Source: Bacillota bacterium (GTDB lineage Bacteria; Bacteroidota; Bacteroidia; Bacteroidales; Bacteroidaceae). Taken from it: a stretch of 64,000 nucleotides of DNA. Below the pieces are notes generated by a model. It made no database searches, was not told the DNA's origin, and saw only the letters and a list, made by a program, of their open reading frames with translations. Made by a program: the position numbers and the translations under genes. The first letter of the stretch is position 1. Every line of letters begins with the position of its first letter. The stretch lies in assembly GCA_023664625.1 (NCBI GenBank), contig JAMPFD010000008.1, positions 62,001 to 126,000 of the forward strand, read 5' to 3'. Positions 27,280 through 36,271 of this stretch are shown piece by piece.

Positions 27280-28014
27280 TCAGTTCCTTCTGCTTCCGAG
27301 GATACGGAGAAGGTAAAGGAACAGGTTGATAAAGTCCAGATACAGTGTCAGCGCACCGAGCAATGCGAGTTTCTGTGCACCCTCGTCGTCAGCGTCCTGC
27401 TCAATGAGCATGTGCTTTATCTTCTGAGAATCGTATGCCGTCAGCCCCACGAAGACAAGCACGCCGACATAACTGATAACAGACTGAAGACCTGTTGAGC
27501 CGACGAACATGTTCACCAAAGTCGCTATCACTATGCCGACAAGTGCCATAAAGAGCAACTTTCCCATGGAAGTCAGGTCTGTCTTTGTGGTATAGCCTAT
27601 CAGAGACATGACACCGAACGTGCCGGCAGTAATGAAAAACACCTGTCCGATGCTCTCCATTGTGTAAAGCAAGAAGATACTTGACAACACTGCGCCGTTG
27701 ATCACACTGTAGAGAATGAACATCATTGTGGCCGTGACGGCACTGATTTTGTTAATCATGCCTGATATGCCGAAGACAAGGCCGAACTCTGCAATAATCA
27801 GTCCCCAGAAGACAAGGCGGTTACCAAATATCATTTCAAGGACTTCCGGTGAGTTCGCAACGCCATAGGACGTCATGCCGGTGATGATCATTGCCAACGT
27901 CATCCATGTGTAAACCTTACGCATCAGAGCAGGAAAACTCACTGAAGGTACATAAGAGCGGCGTGAGCCTCCCTCCATTTCATTGACCATACGGTCGAAA
28001 TCTTTATATTCCAT
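27280..28014 (-). CDS. Bax inhibitor-1 / YccA family membrane protein
   Basis: A 244-residue protein with seven predicted membrane segments, of the TMBIM/BI-1 family. The N-terminal cytoplasmic stretch (1-30) precedes TM1, and the C-terminal part has the signature YDSQKIKHML and ALTLYLDFINLFLYLLRILG. Bacterial members act as pH-gated calcium leak channels or bind FtsH; the role here is unknown. It is monocistronic. Confidence 0.88.
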   Translation of the reverse strand: MEYKDFDRMVNEMEGGSRRSYVPSVSFPALMRKVYTWMTLAMIITGMTSYGVANSPEVLEMIFGNRLVFWGLIIAEFGLVFGISGMINKISAVTATMMFILYSVINGAVLSSIFLLYTMESIGQVFFITAGTFGVMSLIGYTTKTDLTSMGKLLFMALVGIVIATLVNMFVGSTGLQSVISYVGVLVFVGLTAYDSQKIKHMLIEQDADDEGAQKLALLGALTLYLDFINLFLYLLRILGSRRN

Positions 28015-28509
28015 AATTTTGTTATTGTTTTGTTTTTATTCGTTTTACCAGCACTTCAATGCCGCACGGAAGAACATCATGCACATCAGACAGCCAACAG
28101 CGGCCAACGGATACATTGGCATGTCATGATGTGCTGTCACCATACCATGACAGCATTGTTTCTACATGCAAAGTTATTATTTTTTCCATGAACGGCAACA
28201 AAAATAGCCGGAAGGACTGAAATATTATGTTATTTTATAAGTTTGTCAATAAATTTATCTGATACGTGGACAGAAACGGGCACACCGGTTCCTATGCAGA
28301 TTACGGCACAGTCCATCTTACGTGAGCCTGCAACCGTTCTCCGACAGAGCACATTTCCAAAAAAAAGAACTGTATTCTCGGATTTTATTTGTAACTTTGT
28401 GGCATGATTGCACTTGCAGGCTGCCATTCGGCAAGCTCACCGGACATAATCAGGAGCAGGCACAGATATATACAGAATAGGACAACTATCATTACAATAC
28501 AGAATATTT
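28015..28509. other. 495-bp intergenic region ahead of the WbsX-like gene
   Basis: Divergent spacer between the BI-1 and WbsX-like genes. It contains the TAACTTTG box at 28392..28399 and a small CTGTCA/TGACAG hairpin near 28139..28158. No gene was found. Confidence 0.5.
28392..28399 (+). promoter_or_regulatory. -7 box of the WbsX-like gene
   Basis: TAACTTTG, about 110 bp upstream of the start codon; no clear -33 element. Confidence 0.5.
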
Positions 28510-29601
28510 ATGGACAAAAGAATCATAGCCATCAACCTGCCGCAGTTCCATCCTTTCAAGGAGAACAACGAATGGTGGGGAACGGGGTTCACGGAATGGA
28601 CCAATGTCACAAAGGCAAAGCCAAGGTACATCGGCCACTATCAGCCACATCTTCCTTCCGATACCGGTTTCTACGACCTGAGGCTGCCGGAGGCAAGACA
28701 GTTGCAGGCAGACTTAGCCCGTGAGCACGGAATATACGGCTTCTGCTATTACCATTACTGGTTTAACGGCAAACGGCTCATGGAACGTCCTGTTGACGAA
28801 ATTCTTGCCTCAGGCGAACCGGACTTTCCGTTTATGCTGTGCTGGGCAAACGAGAACTGGGCACGCAACTGGGACGGCGGATTCAAAGACATACTCATTT
28901 CCCAAAACCATTCCGACGAGGACGATGCTGAGCATATCCGATGGCTATGCAGGAATGTCTTCAGTGACAGGAGGTACATCCGCATCTCCGGCAAGCCCGT
29001 ATTTGCCGTCTACCGCACCAGCCTGTTTCCCGATTTCAGGAATACCGTTGATATATGGCGGAGAATTGCCAAAGAGGAATTCAATACAGAACTGTACATA
29101 ATTGAGACTCTGGTCTCCGGTGCCCATAACCATAATAGCATGACCGGAGGCATCGATGCCGCAATGGACTTCCAGCCTGTCGGTGCCCTGTCATCCGGTC
29201 TTGAACAGGTCCGAACCATACCACTGGATAAAAAAGAAAGCGGAAAAAACAGGCCTACGGTCTACAACTATTCCGACTATGTCGATTTCTGCTGTGGCAG
29301 CGAACTGCCGAAGAGATGCTTTCCGTGCGTGTCCCCCGGATTTGACAACTCTCCGAGGCGTATCGGACGGACATTCCTCTCTTTCACTGAACAGTCTCCC
29401 GCGAACTATGGCAGATGGCTCTTTGATGCCTTATGCAGGAAAACGTCATTTACCGAAGAAGACGAGAACCTTGTTTTTATCAACGCATGGAACGAATGGG
29501 CAGAAGGAAACCATCTGGAACCTGACCGGAAATGGGGCCGGGCGTACCTTGAAGAGACAAAAAACATCGTCAGAAAATATGACATTAAGGGGGGGGGGTA
29601 A
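28510..29601 (+). CDS. WbsX-like (GH99-like) glycan biosynthesis protein, ends in a G10 tract
   Basis: A 363-residue protein of the WbsX / glycosyltransferase WbsX-GH99-like family found in O-antigen and capsule gene sets. Recognisable segments are NLPQFHPFKENNEWWGTGFTEW (split as NLPQFHPF and WWGTGFTEW), GFCYYHYWFNGKRLME, LCWANENWARNWDG and FINAWNEWAEGNHLEPD. The reading frame runs into ten G residues (29589..29598) and stops at TAA immediately afterwards. With 9 or 12 G the frame would continue through a further 78 codons, giving about 441 residues (see 29602..29836). It stands alone, not in a visible capsule operon. Confidence 0.82.
   Translation: MDKRIIAINLPQFHPFKENNEWWGTGFTEWTNVTKAKPRYIGHYQPHLPSDTGFYDLRLPEARQLQADLAREHGIYGFCYYHYWFNGKRLMERPVDEILASGEPDFPFMLCWANENWARNWDGGFKDILISQNHSDEDDAEHIRWLCRNVFSDRRYIRISGKPVFAVYRTSLFPDFRNTVDIWRRIAKEEFNTELYIIETLVSGAHNHNSMTGGIDAAMDFQPVGALSSGLEQVRTIPLDKKESGKNRPTVYNYSDYVDFCCGSELPKRCFPCVSPGFDNSPRRIGRTFLSFTEQSPANYGRWLFDALCRKTSFTEEDENLVFINAWNEWAEGNHLEPDRKWGRAYLEETKNIVRKYDIKGGG
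29589..29598 (+). repeat. Poly-G tract (G10) near the end of the WbsX-like gene
   Basis: Ten consecutive G residues inside the coding region. G10 gives the short protein ending KGGG; G9 or G12 would fuse it to the downstream frame; G8 or G11 opens the third frame. Homopolymers of this length are prone to slipped-strand mispairing. Confidence 0.9.
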
Positions 29602-29836
29602 ACCTGACAACTACGATTCCGACGTACAAAAGCGCTTCAGGCTTCTGAAACTCCGGACTCCTTCGGAAAAAGAGATTGAAGCAAAAAACATATATAATAA
29701 CTGCAAAGAATCCATCAAGAACAAGTCCATAGCCTTCCGGCAGGCATACAATGTAGTAAAGGAGTCGAAAGGCAAACTGCCAAAGACGAAATACATGAAG
29801 TTGCTTGTAAAATTAATTTTCTACAGATTACGATAG
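29602..29836 (+). other. Out-of-frame 78-codon extension of the WbsX-like gene
   Basis: This stretch is open in the frame one base off the WbsX-like gene and ends at TAA 29834..29836. It starts KPDNYDSDVQKRF and is rich in Lys and Arg, with a helical, amphipathic end (KYMKLLVKLIFYRLR). Codon use resembles a real gene and there is no start codon of its own, so it is best read as the alternative C-terminus reached when the G tract changes length. Confidence 0.65.
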
Positions 29837-29913
29837 CAAAGAACCGGCCCGCATCTGCACGATTATGCCTGGGAACAGCCGGGCTGCCATACAGGCACAC
29901 TCCTCATTATATG

Positions 29914-29945
29914 GCATGAGTTTTCCAATGTGCTATTTATCATAA
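29914..29945 (-). repeat. 32-bp dispersed repeat, copy A
   Basis: Read on the minus strand it matches 53672..53703 at 30 of 32 positions (both begin TTATGATAAATAG and end CATTGGAAAACTCATGC). Both copies lie beside a 22-bp repeat cluster in the same relative orientation. Confidence 0.8.
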
Positions 29946-30036
29946 TCCGAAAAATCAGACTTCAAATTACCGTTTCCACCCGGTTGTAATGACGAAAACA
30001 ATGGTTTTCAGGGTAAAAAGACAAGAAAACGCCTGC

Positions 30037-30117
30037 AAACCGTAACCATTTATTGAACAAACCATAACGAATTGCAGGACAAAAGGTTACCTTTTATACA
30101 ACAAAAGGTTATCTTTT
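30037..30117. repeat. 22-bp phased repeat array, cluster 2 (2 clear and 2 degenerate units)
   Basis: Clear cores AAAAGGTTACCTTTT (30081) and AAAAGGTTATCTTTT (30103) are preceded in exact 22-bp register by AAACCGTAACCATTT (30037) and a weak AAACCATAACGAATT (30059). All three 7-nt linkers end in AC. Confidence 0.8.
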
Positions 30118-30315
30118 GCCCCGCTTTCTTACACCGCAAGCATCTGCTTTCAATGCGAACAGACTGCTAACCAGTGACATATATAAATATGCGAAATAAT
30201 TGAATATTCAGCTATCCGTATCATCTTTTTCGTTTTTACGCAATTCTCAGAGGGTAAAAACGCCCCGGGTTTTCAATTACTCTCCAAGGGCAGACGGTGT
30301 TGACAGCTTCCATTT

Positions 30316-30963
30316 TCACTCGTTAACATCACAACGCCACAGCTTGCCGCCACGGAGTTCAATATCCATCTCTATATTTTCCTTGTAGGAATACTCCGGA
30401 ATGTATATCATAAACGGTGCCACACGACCTGCAAGTAGTGCAATGTTCCGCAATCCCACATTACTCTCGCAGGTTGCACCGAGAACAACCTGCCGCCCTT
30501 CCTTTCTGGCATCGCGTATCCGCCCGATTGCTCCCGTCATGCCGCCGTCAAGCATCGGACGGACGAGAAGACATCCCTCCGGCACTTCCGAGACAACAGG
30601 TATGCCCATCTCGCTATGAGCGAAAGGTGTATCATAAAGCAGCGGATTCTTCTGATAGTCATACATTGCCGACTCCAAAGCAAAAAGCAATGCCGGATAA
30701 GGACGAAGGTATTCTGCATAATCATCACTGCGCAACGCCTTATCCACCAGGTCGGCAATAACCTGCATCATGCCTTCCGCATCTATTTTTCCGCCCGGCA
30801 TGTCAAAAGTCTCAGGCGTTACGAGACATTCTCCGAGACCGATTCTGTCGCTGTTCTCGTCAACGATTGAAATAACCGCGAACAGTTTCTCCCTGCTCTC
30901 ATTATCCTGAACCGCACATGAGTCGCAAAGGACAAATGTCTTAGGTCTGATATTTATCTGCAC
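30316..30963 (-). CDS. MenC-like enolase-superfamily protein lacking most of the barrel
   Basis: A 215-residue protein. Residues 1-105 resemble the N-terminal capping domain of o-succinylbenzoate synthase (IGLGEC; PYPALLFALESAMYD; a DTPFAHSEMGIPV segment like the linker into the barrel). The last 85 residues resemble barrel strands 6-8 and the C-terminus (RPMLDGGMTGAIGRI, GATCESNVGLRNIALLAG, IELRGGKLW). About 130 residues expected in between, with the KxK lysine pair and all three metal-binding acids, are absent. Normal activity is therefore unlikely. The GTG at 30963 was chosen as start because it follows a GGGAGG stretch and lies just after the porin stop; an ATG at 31005 would overlap the porin gene by 28 bp. 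Confidence 0.6.
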   Translation of the reverse strand: MQINIRPKTFVLCDSCAVQDNESREKLFAVISIVDENSDRIGLGECLVTPETFDMPGGKIDAEGMMQVIADLVDKALRSDDYAEYLRPYPALLFALESAMYDYQKNPLLYDTPFAHSEMGIPVVSEVPEGCLLVRPMLDGGMTGAIGRIRDARKEGRQVVLGATCESNVGLRNIALLAGRVAPFMIYIPEYSYKENIEMDIELRGGKLWRCDVNE

Positions 30964-30977
30964 AATATTCCCTCCCG

Positions 30978-32150
30978 TTAAAATCTGACATAAGCTTCCA
31001 GCCATAACTCACAATAGTCAGCCTTGTCAAGATTGCGGTCATGGACATAATTGAACTGCGGCTGAAACATGAGATTCTTATGAAGCCTGATGTTTGGAGC
31101 GACACTGTATATGGATTTTGAGGAACTCCATGTCGCCTGATTACGATAAACATCATATTTCACGTAAGTCTTCAGCCATGAAGTACATGGCACACCGACC
31201 GTGGCATACCATGCATCGGCACGGCCTGTACCGCCTGAAACATACATATCACCATTCTCGTCTGTAGAGAAATCAGCAAGCCTGTATCCCGTGGAATGGG
31301 CGTACTCCGTCCTGAAAGTCCAGTCGGCGAAATCGTATTTTGCAGATATGGCGTAACGCTCACGGTCTGCCGTCACATCACCTATTGTATAACTTCCGGT
31401 CCAACCGAAGAATCCAAATACAAGTCCTCTGACAGGCTGAACCTGCAGAGTTCCGAGCACATCCTTGCGTTTGTTGGCATCTGAACTGTTTAGTCCCTGA
31501 CCATTGGCAACCATCAGCTGATAGTGGATGAGACTGTGCTTGTCCTTGCCTATCGGCAAGAGGTCACCCTGCACCTGCATTCCCTGGTCACGCCCGCTGC
31601 TTGCCTCGCCTGGGAAATCTCCCGTACCAGCCAGTTTCAGGACAAGCTGAGAATAGTTTCCCGCACCGACATCCCAAGGGTTCATCGGATTCTCAAAAGA
31701 GAAGGCACGCTTGAATTGACCAAGCTTCACACGGAACTCCTTAAACTTTTGCCATTCAATGAAATAGTCCTTTACATGAAACTTGTCATTCATCGTCTGA
31801 AACTGTATGCGATAGGCAAAAACCTTCAGTATCGTGCCATCGACATAAAGACGAATGTAACGCTGTGAGAAGCCATCCCCTTTCTCTTTTCCGTCCTCAC
31901 TTGAATAACTGTACTTACATATAAAATATCCTCCGAACTTCGGCGGACTTACATAGTCCGACAGATTAACTGCAGAGGATTTGTCCTGTTTACCCATTTC
32001 TCTTGCAACAGCCTCATTTACATAATGTGTAAGAAAACCTTCCTCGAGTTTCTCGTCCGGAACGAAACCGTCATTATCATCTGCAAAAGTTGCAGGAGGC
32101 AGAAAGAACACAGCAAGTGCCAAAACATATTTTCCTAACCTTGACGCCAT
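30978..32150 (-). CDS. Phosphate-selective porin (OprO/OprP-like) family protein
   Basis: An outer-membrane beta-barrel protein of about 390 residues. With the start at ATG 32150 it begins with a signal peptide (MASRLGKYVLALAVFFLPPATFA); an ATG at 32216 would add 22 residues before it. The barrel part has alternating strands, with KLGQFKRAFSFENPMNPWDVG typical of the family, and ends LEAYVRF with the terminal aromatic needed for Bam recognition. The actual solute is unknown. The MenC-like gene begins 15 bp after its stop. Confidence 0.75.
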   Translation of the reverse strand: MASRLGKYVLALAVFFLPPATFADDNDGFVPDEKLEEGFLTHYVNEAVAREMGKQDKSSAVNLSDYVSPPKFGGYFICKYSYSSEDGKEKGDGFSQRYIRLYVDGTILKVFAYRIQFQTMNDKFHVKDYFIEWQKFKEFRVKLGQFKRAFSFENPMNPWDVGAGNYSQLVLKLAGTGDFPGEASSGRDQGMQVQGDLLPIGKDKHSLIHYQLMVANGQGLNSSDANKRKDVLGTLQVQPVRGLVFGFFGWTGSYTIGDVTADRERYAISAKYDFADWTFRTEYAHSTGYRLADFSTDENGDMYVSGGTGRADAWYATVGVPCTSWLKTYVKYDVYRNQATWSSSKSIYSVAPNIRLHKNLMFQPQFNYVHDRNLDKADYCELWLEAYVRF

Positions 32151-32245
32151 ACTTACACTGTATTCACGATTGTCGTATCGGGAAAAGACCTGACATGTTC
32201 CTGTCTTTTTCATCATAATAAAAGTTATTTTTGCTATTTCAAGTG

Positions 32246-32253
32246 CAAAGTTA
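32246..32253 (-). promoter_or_regulatory. -7 box of the porin gene
   Basis: TAACTTTG on the minus strand, divergent from and overlapping the region of the forward promoter at 32267..32274. Confidence 0.55.
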
Positions 32254-32266
32254 CAAATTTATTTTA

Positions 32267-32274
32267 TAATTTTG
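32267..32274 (+). promoter_or_regulatory. -7 box of the flippase-like gene, nearly leaderless
   Basis: TAATTTTG ends 8 bp before the ATG at 32283, so the transcript would have almost no 5' leader. Confidence 0.5.
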
Positions 32275-32282
32275 CAGATATT

Positions 32283-33275
32283 ATGGAAAGAATCATCCGC
32301 AAGACAATCAAAATCCTGCTGCCATTTATTCTTGGCAGTGCGATACTCTATTGGATGTACCGCGATTTTGACTTTCAGGGGATGTGGCACTTTATGGAGC
32401 AGGAAATGGACTGGACATGGATGTGGCTGTCCTTCCCTTTCGGCATACTTGCACAGATGTTCCGCGGCTGGAGATGGAAATTGACCTTGGAACCTATCAG
32501 GGAGAAGCCCCGTACATCGACAAGCGTCAATTCCATATTTCTCTCTTACGCCGTAAGCCTTTTGGTACCGCGCATAGGTGAGTTCATGCGATGCGGAGTG
32601 CTTAATAAGAAAGACGGCATATCATTTCCGAAAGCACTCGGCACCGTTGTGGTGGAAAGGATGGTCGATTCCTTCCTCATTCTTATAATAACAGCAGTCA
32701 CCCTTATGCTGGAAATGCGTGTGTTCGACATCTTTTTCAGAAAGACAGGTGTTGACATCGGCACCTTTCTCGCCAGGTTCACGGCGACGGGATATATAGT
32801 AACACTGATTTGCGGTATTGCCACGCTCGTTTCCCTCTACTTCGTAAGAAAGAAACTGTCTTTCTACGACAAAGTAAAGACTACGACACATGGAGTCATA
32901 GAAGGCCTTACGGCTCTGAGGCAGCTGAAGAACATTCCGTTGTTCCTGTTCTACAGCATAGCTATATGGGCAAGTTATTTTCTTCATTACTACCTGACCT
33001 TCTTCTGTTTCGGCTTCACGGAAAACCTCGGTGTCATGTGTGCCCTCGTCACTTTCATAGTAGGCTCCATCGCCGTCATAGTCCCGACCCCGAACGGTGC
33101 CGGCCCATGGCACTTCGCAGTAAAGACAATGCTGATACTTTATGGTGTGACAGACATAAACGCCCTATATTTTGTACTTATTGTACATACCGTGCAGACG
33201 TTGCTCGTTGTAGCACTCGGAATGTACAGTTGGATAGCATTATCATTGACAGACTCTAAAAAACAAATACCATGA
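32283..33275 (+). CDS. UPF0104 / YbhN-like lysylphosphatidylglycerol synthase TM-region protein
   Basis: A 330-residue inner-membrane protein with about eight hydrophobic segments, of the flippase-like domain family related to MprF. Typical parts are FRGWRWKLTLEP after TM2, the SLLVPRIGEFMRCGVL segment, the TVVVERMVDSFLI helix, and IVPTPNGAGPWHF near the C-terminus. Family members are proposed to move lipids or lipid-linked precursors. Its stop overlaps the pepD start by 4 bp (ATGA), indicating translational coupling. Confidence 0.85.
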   Translation: MERIIRKTIKILLPFILGSAILYWMYRDFDFQGMWHFMEQEMDWTWMWLSFPFGILAQMFRGWRWKLTLEPIREKPRTSTSVNSIFLSYAVSLLVPRIGEFMRCGVLNKKDGISFPKALGTVVVERMVDSFLILIITAVTLMLEMRVFDIFFRKTGVDIGTFLARFTATGYIVTLICGIATLVSLYFVRKKLSFYDKVKTTTHGVIEGLTALRQLKNIPLFLFYSIAIWASYFLHYYLTFFCFGFTENLGVMCALVTFIVGSIAVIVPTPNGAGPWHFAVKTMLILYGVTDINALYFVLIVHTVQTLLVVALGMYSWIALSLTDSKKQIP

Positions 33276-34729
33276 GCGAGATTAAAAACCTCAAGCCGGA
33301 ATGTATCTGGCGCAATTTTGACCTGCTGACACAGGTTCCGCGTCCTTCGGGACATCTTGAAAAAATACAGAAATTCCTTCTCAACTTTGCCGAGAAGGCC
33401 GGAGTGGAGGCATTCAAAGACCCTGCCGGGAACATCGTGATGAAAAAGCCGGCATCTCCCGGAATGGAGAACCGGAAGGGCATCATCCTTCAGGCACACA
33501 TGGACATGGTGCCACAGAAGGCTCCTGCATCTGACCACAACTTCGAGACTGACCCTATCGAGACACGTATTGAAGGTGACTGGGTATATGCAAACAACAC
33601 AACCCTCGGTTCTGACGACGGTATGGGTGTGGCAGCAATAATGGCCATCATGGAGGACAAAACCCTTAAACACGGGCCGCTGAATGCCCTCATCACAGCC
33701 GACGAAGAAACCTCCATGGTCGGTGCAAACGCACTTCCTGCCGGAGAACTTGAAGGAGAGATACTTCTCAACCTCGATACTGAAACTGAGGGGGAGATGA
33801 TTATCGGTTCTGCAGGAGGCGTTGACGTCACAGCAGAGATTGAATATAAAGAGATTGCCACGGATACCGCAGACAAGGCCGTCAAGATTGTCATTGACGG
33901 GCTGCATGGCGGCCACTCGGGACTGGAGATTGGTCTCGGACTTGCCAATGCGAATAAACTCATGGCACGCATTGCAGTTGATATAATTGCAAATCTTGAT
34001 GCAAGACTTGCAACATGGAACGGCGGAAACATGCGCAACGCCATCCCACGCACCTGTGAGGCTGTCTTTACCGTACCGGCAGAGAACGTTGACGAACTGA
34101 AGGATATAGCAGCGGAATACAAAGATACTTTCTGTAACGAATATAAGGGTATCGAGACAGGAATCACCGTGACAACCGAAGACGCAGAACTGCCAGAGAC
34201 ACAGATTCCTGAGGAGATTGCCGACAATGTCATAAATGCAATCAATGCCTGCCATAACGGTGTACTGCGCTATATACCGTCCATCCCTGAAATCGTAGAG
34301 ACATCAAGTAACCTTGCAATCGTCAACATCGGTGACGGAAAAGCATCTGTAAAGATTCTTGCACGCTCCGCCTCCGAGTCGCAAAAGGAATATATCGCAT
34401 CCATTCTCGAAAGCGCATTCTGCATGGCCGGAATGAAAGTTGTGCTCTCAGGAAGCTATGGCGGTTGGGATCCGAATCCTGATTCCGAGATGATAAAGGT
34501 GATGTCAGCCATCTACGAACGTGAATTCGGCAACAAGCCGGTTGTCAATGTCGTTCACGCAGGTTTGGAATGTTCCGTTATCCTAAGCAAATATCCGGGA
34601 CTTGACATTGTAAGCACAGGACCGACACTCGAACATCCTCATACGCCGCAGGAACGTTGCCAAATATCCACGATGTGGAAATTCTGGCACCTTATCAGAT
34701 GTACTCTTGAAGAAGTTCCTGAGAAATAA
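33272..34729 (+). CDS. pepD: Aminoacyl-histidine dipeptidase (beta-Ala-His dipeptidase, M20)
   Basis: A cytosolic zinc dipeptidase of 485 residues, the normal length for PepD. Metal ligands and catalytic residues are His76 and Asp78 (QAHMDMV), Asp115 (LGSDDGMG), Glu145/Glu146 (TADEETSM) and Asp173 (NLDTE), with a C-terminal His in the LEHPHTPQE segment. It hydrolyses Xaa-His dipeptides. It is coupled to the flippase-like gene by an ATGA overlap. Confidence 0.93.
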   Translation: MSEIKNLKPECIWRNFDLLTQVPRPSGHLEKIQKFLLNFAEKAGVEAFKDPAGNIVMKKPASPGMENRKGIILQAHMDMVPQKAPASDHNFETDPIETRIEGDWVYANNTTLGSDDGMGVAAIMAIMEDKTLKHGPLNALITADEETSMVGANALPAGELEGEILLNLDTETEGEMIIGSAGGVDVTAEIEYKEIATDTADKAVKIVIDGLHGGHSGLEIGLGLANANKLMARIAVDIIANLDARLATWNGGNMRNAIPRTCEAVFTVPAENVDELKDIAAEYKDTFCNEYKGIETGITVTTEDAELPETQIPEEIADNVINAINACHNGVLRYIPSIPEIVETSSNLAIVNIGDGKASVKILARSASESQKEYIASILESAFCMAGMKVVLSGSYGGWDPNPDSEMIKVMSAIYEREFGNKPVVNVVHAGLECSVILSKYPGLDIVSTGPTLEHPHTPQERCQISTMWKFWHLIRCTLEEVPEK

Positions 34730-34807
34730 AATTATCAGGATATCTGTTTTCTAAAAAAATGAAAGCCGAAAGTTATTAAAAAAAGTATAAAACAGCGGCT
34801 TATTCCA

Positions 34808-34837
34808 TTGAGTTTAGGAATATATTTACTACCTTTG
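34808..34837 (+). promoter_or_regulatory. Promoter of corA
   Basis: TTG (34808..34810), 19-bp spacer and TACCTTTG (34830..34837). Transcription would begin near 34844. Confidence 0.65.
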
Positions 34838-34900
34838 CACTGAATTAACGGCGTAAAGGTAGTTTTCTTTATGCCTATGTTTAACCAATAATAAGAAGAA

Positions 34901-34936
34901 ATGGACGATTATCATCCGGAAAACGACATTATGTAG
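34901..34936 (+). CDS. Candidate 11-residue leader peptide of corA
   Basis: ATG follows an A-rich stretch (AATAATAAGAAGAA) like good Bacteroidetes initiation sites. The peptide is MDDYHPENDIM, with four acidic residues and one proline. It ends 70 bp before corA. Acidic and proline-rich nascent peptides are known to destabilise ribosomes at low magnesium in the enterobacterial mgtL leader, so a magnesium-sensing role is possible but unproven. Confidence 0.35.
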   Translation: MDDYHPENDIM

Positions 34937-35006
34937 TTCTGGGGATACGACCTTTAGGATTGTAGGCCTCAGATAAATATTCTTGTGTAAAAAAGGCTTA
35001 CAAGTT

Positions 35007-35930
35007 ATGAAGAATTATTGGAACACCGAACATCAGTTGAAACAGATTGATGAGTGGCAGCCAAACTGCTGGATACAGGTGACATGCCCTACAGACGAGG
35101 ACCGGCGTCACTTGGAAGAGACATATAATATTCCTGATTATTTTCTTTCAGACATCTCTGATAATGACGAGAGGGCACGCTATGAATATGATGACGGATG
35201 GATGCTTATCATTCTACGTATACCTTATGTAAAAGAGATAAGGTCGCGCACACCGTACACCACAGTGCCGCTGGGTATAATACATAAGCGTGACGTGACT
35301 ATTACGGTATGTAATTTTGAGACAAACATGATGATTGATTTCATCAGTTTTCACAAACGCAGAGGTGAAGGATTTACAGATTACGTGGATATGATTTTCA
35401 GGCTTTTCCTAAGTAGTGCCGTCTGGTATCTGAAGCGTCTGAAACAGATCTCACAACGCATAGACCAAGCGAAGAAAGACATGTCGAAAGTGGACAATGA
35501 GGCTCTCATCGGTCTTTCCCGCCTGCAAGACTCACTGACATATTTCCAGACTTCCATCCGTGGCAATGAGAATCTCCTTGCCAAGTTGAAGTTCAAGTTG
35601 CAGGTGGACGAACTGGATGCCGACCTTATAGAAGATGTAAGCATTGAGATGTCACAGGCGCGGGAGACAACAAATATATACTCGAACATTCTTGAGTCGA
35701 CAATGGAGACTTACCGTGGCATCATCAACAACAATATGAACACCACGATGCGTACACTCACTTCTGTAACAATCATAATGATGTTCCCTACTCTCATAGC
35801 GTCACTCTTCGGAATGAACCTTATCAATGGCATGGAGAACAATCCGCTTGGCTTTGCCATCGCCCTGTTTATCTCCATCTTCGTCAGCATTGCCAGCTGG
35901 GCGGCGCTGAGATGGAAGCAGCTGATATAA
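35007..35930 (+). CDS. corA: CorA-family magnesium/cobalt transporter
   Basis: A 307-residue divalent-cation channel. A soluble N-terminal funnel domain and a long stalk helix (about 130-245) are followed by two membrane segments; the selectivity motif GMN lies at 269-271 (SLFGMNLING). The C-terminus ends in basic RWKQLI, as in other members. The start at ATG 35007 was chosen over an upstream TTG at 34983. The leader is unusual (see 34901..34936). Confidence 0.93.
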   Translation: MKNYWNTEHQLKQIDEWQPNCWIQVTCPTDEDRRHLEETYNIPDYFLSDISDNDERARYEYDDGWMLIILRIPYVKEIRSRTPYTTVPLGIIHKRDVTITVCNFETNMMIDFISFHKRRGEGFTDYVDMIFRLFLSSAVWYLKRLKQISQRIDQAKKDMSKVDNEALIGLSRLQDSLTYFQTSIRGNENLLAKLKFKLQVDELDADLIEDVSIEMSQARETTNIYSNILESTMETYRGIINNNMNTTMRTLTSVTIIMMFPTLIASLFGMNLINGMENNPLGFAIALFISIFVSIASWAALRWKQLI

Positions 35931-36271
35931 TAACACAACCTGTCAACACACGAGCACATAAGCCAACAAATATTGTAATGAAAACAGAAATGCTACTTGA
36001 TGGCCCGGTCCTGATGACATGATAAATAATCGGGAAAAGCATATTCCATAGTAACATGAATATTCATTTCTTTTATGAGACCATGATATAAACATCAGAC
36101 ACTCATCTGTCAAGAAACATAATGTCAAGGCAAAGTGCAATGACGTTATATTCCAACCTGAACACAGAGAAATCCCATCTCATAAACAATAACAACATTC
36201 CTTTACAATTGAAATAATAGCCAGCTGTCATTTGATAATTGCCGGCTATTTATCTATCCAAACTTCTTCAA
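35931..36271. other. 341-bp intergenic region between corA and the esterase gene
   Basis: AT-rich, with a weak AATAGCC/GGCTATT inverted repeat (about 36218..36250). No gene or convincing promoter. Confidence 0.4.

Larger units (their letters stand above)
29837..30315. other. 479-bp convergent intergenic region rich in repeats
   Basis: It holds one copy of a 32-bp dispersed repeat (29914..29945) and the second 22-bp repeat cluster (30037..30117). No gene is evident. Confidence 0.6.
34730..35006. other. corA promoter and 163-nt leader
   Basis: This gap contains the promoter at 34808..34837 and an untranslated leader from about 34844 that carries a short open reading frame (34901..34936). Confidence 0.6.

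Noticed and set aside
30978..32216. Porin start at the ATG at 32216
   Set aside because: It puts 22 polar residues before a clean signal peptide that starts at 32150; the later start was preferred, but not proven.
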